Shown here piece by piece: positions 58,600 through 64,000 of a DNA stretch of 64,000 bases; the stretch's first letter is position 1; each line of letters starts with the position of its first letter. The translations under genes and the position numbers were made by a program. Under the pieces are notes generated by a model. It made no database searches and had not been told where the DNA came from. It saw only the letters and a program-made list of their open reading frames with translations. The DNA is from Archegozetes longisetosus. Its lineage: Eukaryota; Arthropoda; Arachnida; Sarcoptiformes; Trhypochthoniidae. The stretch is taken from assembly GCA_018873245.2 (NCBI GenBank), contig JAEMBT020000005.1, positions 5,132,001-5,196,000 on the forward strand, in the 5' to 3' direction.

Positions 58600-58605
58600 T
58601 TGGTG

Positions 58606-58930
58606 GAAGCGGCGTAAACCGAGGTGACCTGGTAGTAAGCAGCAATCAAGGCTATGTCAACAGAAGCTCATGTTGGAATCAGTTGCTCTAGGCTGGAGAG
58701 ATAAGTTTATTGTAAATATCTAAATAAAAGATTAGTGTAAAACACTGATAGAGATAGAATTAAAACTTGAATAAAAGAGGTCTGAATGTTTTTTTAAGTT
58801 CACACAAACATTTTATTCTACAAAAGTTTATTAGTTATCAAATGAAATGTACAGAAATAGTATATGTAATTCGTACAATTTATAATTTAAATTATATTTT
58901 GTAATATTGATATATTTGGTGCCCGAATTA
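58606..58930. other. Flank of the 9.6-kb element
   Basis: The first 130 bp resemble in composition the DNA left of the element (48.3-48.95 kb), as expected if the insertion split one locus. No gene seen. Confidence 0.35.
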
Positions 58931-58938
58931 TTTGAAAC

Positions 58939-59106
58939 TAGCGTTGCTGAACGTTCGGGAATTGATCGGTACAGTCTGTATAAATTAACCCCTGAGTCCC
59001 AAAAGGAGAAAAAAGTATTCCCAGAGATTCGGACTTTTTTCTGCTGAAACTCAGCGACTGATTTATACTGACTGTAACGTTCAATCCCGGAACATTGGCA
59101 ACGCTA
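58939..59106. mobile_element. 168-bp hAT-type MITE with perfect 8-bp duplication
   Basis: The ends TAGCGTTGCTGAACGTTCGG and the complement ending GGCAACGCTA are about 50-bp inverted repeats. TTTGAAAC stands on both sides (58,931-58,938 and 59,107-59,114). A TAG-type end with an 8-bp duplication is diagnostic of hAT elements. It lies about 80 bp downstream of the RCC1-kinase stop. Confidence 0.85.
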
Positions 59107-59183
59107 TTTGAAACCCTCACTTCAGGGAGTATTAATCTGAATCTAAATCTGATTCAGATTCAAACTCAAAATCACACTCGAGC

Positions 59184-62173
59184 TCAGCTTTTGTACCAAA
59201 GCTGCAGAGCATATTTTGCAATTCTGGGAACATGTGAATTTTTATCGATATTTGATTTTTCGAAGTTTTTAAGATCTTTTTGGACATCAAATGCATTTTT
59301 ATTCAGAGCCCATAAACCTTTATCTCTCAGTATTTCTTCACAGTTGGGTCTGTCATTCGATTGAGCTGATGTCATTATTTGACACAAATCATCTAAAGCT
59401 TGATATTTATTAATAAGATCTGATTTACATTTATGAGTCATAATTTGTTGAGTGTTAATGTCAATATTAAATAGTTTTTGCAAAATGATTCCCAGGCTGT
59501 AAATATCTGCTTTTGTATCATATTTTCTACTTTCGAGTACTTCCGGTGCCGCATATCTAATATATCCCCTGTCAATAGTATGCGATTGATCAAAAGATTT
59601 TAATTGTAGATTTCCAGGGTGATCAATTAATTGTTGAACTTTTTCATGAATTGTTGATAAACCAAAGTCTCCAATTTTCACAAATACTCCACTATGCCGC
59701 CGCGATTTAATCCTCATCAGTATATTATCTGGTTTCAGGTCTCTGTGAATGACTGGAGGGCTATGTTGATGCAGATATTGGACACCTTTTAATATTTCAA
59801 TAAACAGTATACTTGCTACAAAGTATCCTAATGAAGTCAAGCAATCGTTTTCACTAATATCAGAATACTTGTTCATTTCGTTAATGACTTCTCTCAAATT
59901 CGTGTCGCATAATTCCATTTGAATATAAAGGGTGCAATCTTTCAATCCAGACTCATCTGCGATCAAATCTTCAACCCACACGTCGTGATACTTGACAAGT
60001 CTTTCGTCTTTTAATTTCAGAATCATAGCACAAGTCTCCAGTTCTTTCAAAAACTCCCTTTCTTTGCCAGCATTGAATTTTATCTTTTTCACTGCATAAA
60101 AGTAATCCAACGATTTAAGGCTAAAATCCCAGATTTTCTTTGTACGCACTTTGAGCACTTCTCCATAACTGCCTTCTCCGAGTTTTTCCAATTCCTCGAA
60201 TTCTCTTTCATATCCTCCATTCCGAATGAAAGTGTCATTGAATGGAATGATTCTTCCCTCTACTGGTTTGTAATTCTCTTGCAAATAGCGCGAATAAATT
60301 TCATCGAATGATTTTAAATCAGTTTTCTTCGGTTCTCTTATCACTTCTTCCCCACATTTACCCCAAATGTAATACGAACCACCCTCTGACTGAGCGGCTG
60401 AAATGCTGTACCTCCAATATGATGAGATTTTAATGTATTTATTTGGATAAATCAACTTTTGCGGAATGAACTGTTCATCATTTTCGACTTCAATTCCCAA
60501 TTGTCCATATTCGTTCCGACCAAACACATAAATATCCCCATCATGCGACAACAGTAAACTGTGAAATGCGCCACAATAGATTTTCTCAGTGGTGATTCCA
60601 TTCATTTCTATTCGTTTCGGTGAATCCCAGATCCATTTTTTACTCCTATTCCAAGTTGACCATTTTTATTCCAACCCAACTGAAGACCTTCCCCGTCTCT
60701 GTTAATGCCAGCGAATGCCAACAACCACAAGCAATAGCTCTTACTTTCTCACCATCGAATCCTTTCACATAATATGGACGGCTGTCAGGACAATAAACTT
60801 TGCAGATAATAAGCAAGGGAATAGGACGGGTAAATATCAGGTAATCATAGCACCAGTACATATATTTTCTGACTCACCACACCCCTCAAACCCATAACGA
60901 GATCTATATTGTGAAGTTGGATTATTATATCGAATTTTAGATTGCGTACGTTATTTATTGCAGTTGGCGGACTTCTAGCATTACCCAGGGGTTATCACGC
61001 GGAGATGGGCTGCCCCGACCCCTACTTTTAGCTGGGGAAGCTGGAAACCTATGGATTTAGTATCGTGTCCCATTGAGCTTGTGCCAGGTACTGGGACTGC
61101 CTTCGGGCAGGATCCACATCAGCAAAAGCCTAATGGGATACGATGCTAAACTCTTAGGTTTTCCAATATACTCAGCCAAGGGTGGGGCTGGGGTAGACTA
61201 CCTCCTCATGGTATCCCCTAGTTAGTGCCGGGAGTTTGCCAACTGCAATAAATCGTGTATGTAATCTCAAAATTTGATATGATAATCTACTTTTTAAGGA
61301 TCCTTTGGGTCACAATGTGGGTTTGGGGCGTGGCCTACATATCTGGTGTCAGAGTAGCGTGGCGAGTCGAATTATGTGCGTATTGATGAAAATTGGAAAT
61401 GAGGGGTGGAGCCTAAACAAAGGGTTGGTTAAGCGTAGACTATATATTTGAGTCCAAGGTGTGTGGCGAGTCATAAAGTATATATAGACTAGAGCCCTGA
61501 TTATCCGATATTTACTAATGAGAGGGATGGTGAAAAGCATCCAAAGTGTCGTAAAACATCTATGGAAAAAGTCATCCCATCCTTCCGATATCCATCCAAT
61601 AATATACATGGTAAAGGTGAGAAAGGTGATAAGGCAGACGATAATGCAGAATACACAGGTGACATAAGTTAGTTGTCGAGTCATTTTATTCCCAATCTGT
61701 CCCAATATATTCCAACCCCATGCATAGACCTGACCATCATTTGTTAAAGCAAGCGAATGTGCATAACCGCAGCAAACATCAATGACATTTTTATCGCTCA
61801 AGTATTTATTCAACACTGGTGTATATTCTAGATAACCTTTTCCTAATACTCTCCTATTCAAACCCCAACAATAAACTTTTCCATCATCAGTGCGGGCAAT
61901 TTTATGATACCAACTACTTCTGAGATCTATGACTCGTTTTCCGCTCAACTCCTCAACCAGTGATTTCTCTATAAGTGAATCGATAACCACTTGGTTGTCA
62001 CTCGTGATAAAGATTGCGTTTCTGAACACATTCTTCTCGAATTCGTAGACCTTATCATCTTTAGTGACTACTAGTATCACATCTCTAACACCATACTTTG
62101 TAACGAATGATAGTCTAATATTGTCTCCGAAATATTGATTCAATTTATCAGCAAACCTATTTTGATTGGTCAT
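59184..62173 (-). CDS. RCC1-repeat plus protein-kinase gene, two frame breaks
   Basis: Exon 1 is 62173-61657 (ATG chosen at MTNQNRFADKL) and exon 2 is 60797-59184, phase matched; about 710 residues. The N-terminal half has RCC1 repeats (GKVYCWGLNRRVLGKG; CCGYAHSLALTNDGQVYAWG; ACGCWHSLALTETGKVFSW; CGAFHSLLLSHDGDIYVFG). The C-terminal kinase has the loop LGEGSYGEVLKV, Lys in YAVKKI, HRDLKPDN, GDFGLS, YAAPEVLE and DIYSLG, all intact. It looks closest to the eIF2-alpha/NEK kinase branches, but I cannot assign a substrate. NEK8 and NEK9 carry the same domains in the opposite order. The frame is broken at about 60,674 (SWGWNKNGQLG needs one more G) and at about 60,636-60,641 (one more A). Both lie in homopolymers, so sequencing error is likely. 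Confidence 0.75.
60954..61252. mobile_element. GC-rich 300-bp palindromic element in RCC1-kinase intron
   Basis: TTTATTGCAGTTGGCGGACT faces the complement of TTTGCCAACTGCAATAAA. The arms extend about 135 bp each (CTAGCATTACCCAGGGGTTA; TTTAGTATCGTGTCCCATT), meeting near 61,100. It has no coding capacity and lies inside the intron between the two RCC1 exons. Confidence 0.7.
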
Positions 62174-62681
62174 AGCTATAAGATAGCTTTTGACTTTTTT
62201 CACTTTTATCTTTGATTGTTTTGACTTTAAACATGAAAAATCGAAAATGACTAAGAACGACTTTTTCAGCTTTACTTTGCCATTTTTAAAAAACTTTTAT
62301 TGACTATATTTAATTTTAGGTTTAGTAAATGAATGTATTCAAAAAAAGATTCTAATTAATAAATTTTTCAACAATTTTATTGACTATTCGCAATGCTTTC
62401 GTCATAACGTTACAGTTTTGTTTTACAAAAACACTGTACAGATTGTGCAGTGTAAACACTAATTGACTGCGTTTAATTGTACTTGAGAATTTGTTGTGCA
62501 ATACAAGCGAACGCGACGCTATAATCAAACGCATTCAAAATGGAAACAATGCCTGGTAACTATCTTTCGCTCATTTGAACTCGGTTATGAACTGTGTAAG
62601 CAAAGCAAAGCATGAGGCAGACACAGATTAACAAAAAGTCTGTGTCTGCATCACTAATAAAATGAAATATGGGTTATATAA

Positions 62682-63387
62682 TACAATTCAGGGACAGGGT
62701 ACTTCCAGTGACCCGACCCTCTCAATATATATATCATTGGACTCAGTTCGATGAGACGAGTTCGTCGATATCCCACTTGGGGCCCTAGGGCCCAGCTACA
62801 AAAAGTTGGGCCTAGATCCCTAGTGGCCGGACCTAGGATTATGTATTGGGTGTCAATATGACCAGAGGCTCGAGTGGAGTTCACATATCAAATATGGTGG
62901 TCCTAGGACTAGGCCTTGGGATCTTAGTCCAACTTGCATATTCAAATTTCTCTATAAAATAATTAAGTATCCACGTGCGTGATTTAACCTAAGTGAAAAT
63001 TGCGTCAGGTCGCGAAGCGTTCCGAGTGAAGCGATCTGACGCTATAGTCAGCTTAGGTTAAATCGGGTTCGCGGTGGTTAGGTTTAATGAGTCGCCAATA
63101 GGTACAATTAAATATCATGGACTACACTGTTCAAGTAATAAAGTCAAATCTCATGACCTGGCCCTAGGACCACCATATTCGATATCTGAACTCCACTCGA
63201 GCCTCCAGTCATATTGATACCCAACGCACGGTCTTAGGTCCAGCCACTAGGGACCTAGGCCCAATTTTCGTAGCTGGGCCCTAGGGCCCCAAATGGTGTA
63301 TCGATGAACCCGTCTCATCGAGCTGAGTCCAATGATATATATATTGAGAGGGTCGGGTCACTGGAAGTACCCTGTCCCTGAATTGTA
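62682..63387. mobile_element. 706-bp GC-rich foldback element
   Basis: TACAATTCAGGGACAGGGTA faces its exact complement at the right end. TTATATAA is duplicated on both sides (62,674-62,681; 63,388-63,395), although that sequence is itself palindromic. The arms of about 250 bp share GACCCGACCCTCTCAATATA and GGGGCCCTAGGGCCCAGCT. The centre holds a second palindrome, AACCTAAG...CTTAGGTT, around GCGTCAGGTCGCGAAGCG. It shares the motif style 'gatatatcattgga.tcag' with the 53.6-kb and 38.2-kb foldbacks, so they are probably one family. It is upstream of the RCC1-kinase start. Confidence 0.8.
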
Positions 63388-63395
63388 TTATATAA

Positions 63396-64000
63396 CTGAA
63401 AAATGCATAACAGAATTTTCAAGACTTTGGGTCTCGAAATGATTCTCAATCTTGATCGATAGTACTCCCGAAAAATCTCGAGACCTGAAGTCTCGAATAT
63501 ATCGGCCACTACTTTGAAGTGAAAATCAAATTGAATTCAGTTGTACTAAAGCTAGATAACAATTGACTCCAAACCCGATGAACAATAGATTCACAGAAGC
63601 AAATCTCAAATGACTTAAGTAATTTTCAATACTCCAATTTTATTCGGATAGGCAACAGAATGATCTCAAAAGCAAAAACTTTAATCAAAAATCATGTTAT
63701 CAAAAGATCTTGCCTTCGATTTTCAGTCTGGATAGATTTTCAGAAAAACTCGAATAATTTTCCATATAAATAGCAACTGTTTATAATCTTCTTGAATTTT
63801 ACAATTTACTTAATTGAATTTAATATTTTACAAAAATCCGTATGTAAAAAATAACGTGAAAGTAATAAATATTTACAATTCAAATGTTATTTACAAAATA
63901 AAAACCTTGCAATGAAGAGGTGATTATTGAGAAATCATCGTAACTTCATCTATATTTATGTGTGTTATGAACCTTAATTTCTTCTGCAACTGAGGCCTAA
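63396..64000. other. AT-rich flank, no gene seen
   Basis: No coding frame or repeat can be supported up to the window edge. Confidence 0.4.

Noticed and set aside
1..64000. tRNA, rRNA or CRISPR array
   Set aside because: No cloverleaf, ribosomal core sequence or regularly spaced short repeat was seen; tandem runs here belong to transposon arms.

Overview
The window is nuclear DNA from an invertebrate animal, most likely an arthropod. It is AT-rich, its genes are split by short GT-AG introns, and it is crowded with small DNA transposons. The gene set (CARD caspase, EMI/fasciclin protein, DEG/ENaC channel remnant, stathmin, steryl-sulfatase type sulfatase, RCC1-kinase) would suit a chelicerate such as a mite, but that is only a guess. 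I saw no rRNA, tRNA or CRISPR array. Exon boundaries come from reading splice sites and codon phase by eye, so every gene model is a prediction.

Layout: 0-4 kb holds a hAT transposase tail, a long-inverted-repeat element and a DEG/ENaC pseudogene. 6-12.7 kb is a minus-strand caspase gene whose introns carry nested transposons. 15.8-23.3 kb is a complete minus-strand CAD gene in ten exons, covering the first three steps of pyrimidine synthesis. 24.7-26.6 kb is a minus-strand stathmin with repeated tubulin-binding exons. 26.6-32 kb is a gene desert. 32.2-36.9 kb is a plus-strand secreted EMI + four-FAS1 protein of the TGFBI/periostin/midline-fasciclin type. 40.2-46.2 kb is gene-dense: an unknown gene, SDE2 (minus), MALSU1/RsfS (plus) and a steryl-sulfatase-like gene (plus) that begins about 25 bp after MALSU1.

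From 48,954 to 58,599 lies a 9.6-kb mobile element with roughly 0.9-kb terminal inverted repeats built from a degenerate tandem repeat, flanked by a perfect 6-bp duplication (TTGGTG). It carries a possible Bcl-2-like ORF and several short coiled-coil ORFs, all on the minus strand. It has been invaded by a mariner, a second mariner-type remnant, a foldback element, and a 919-bp palindromic element with a 9-bp target duplication. It is the best candidate here for an undescribed mobile system. The last part (59.2-62.2 kb) is a minus-strand RCC1-repeat plus kinase gene, followed by a 706-bp GC-rich foldback element.

Several otherwise convincing reading frames (SDE2, RCC1-kinase, one coiled-coil ORF) are broken by what look like single-base losses in homopolymer or purine runs. 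That pattern is more typical of uncorrected sequencing error than of gene death.
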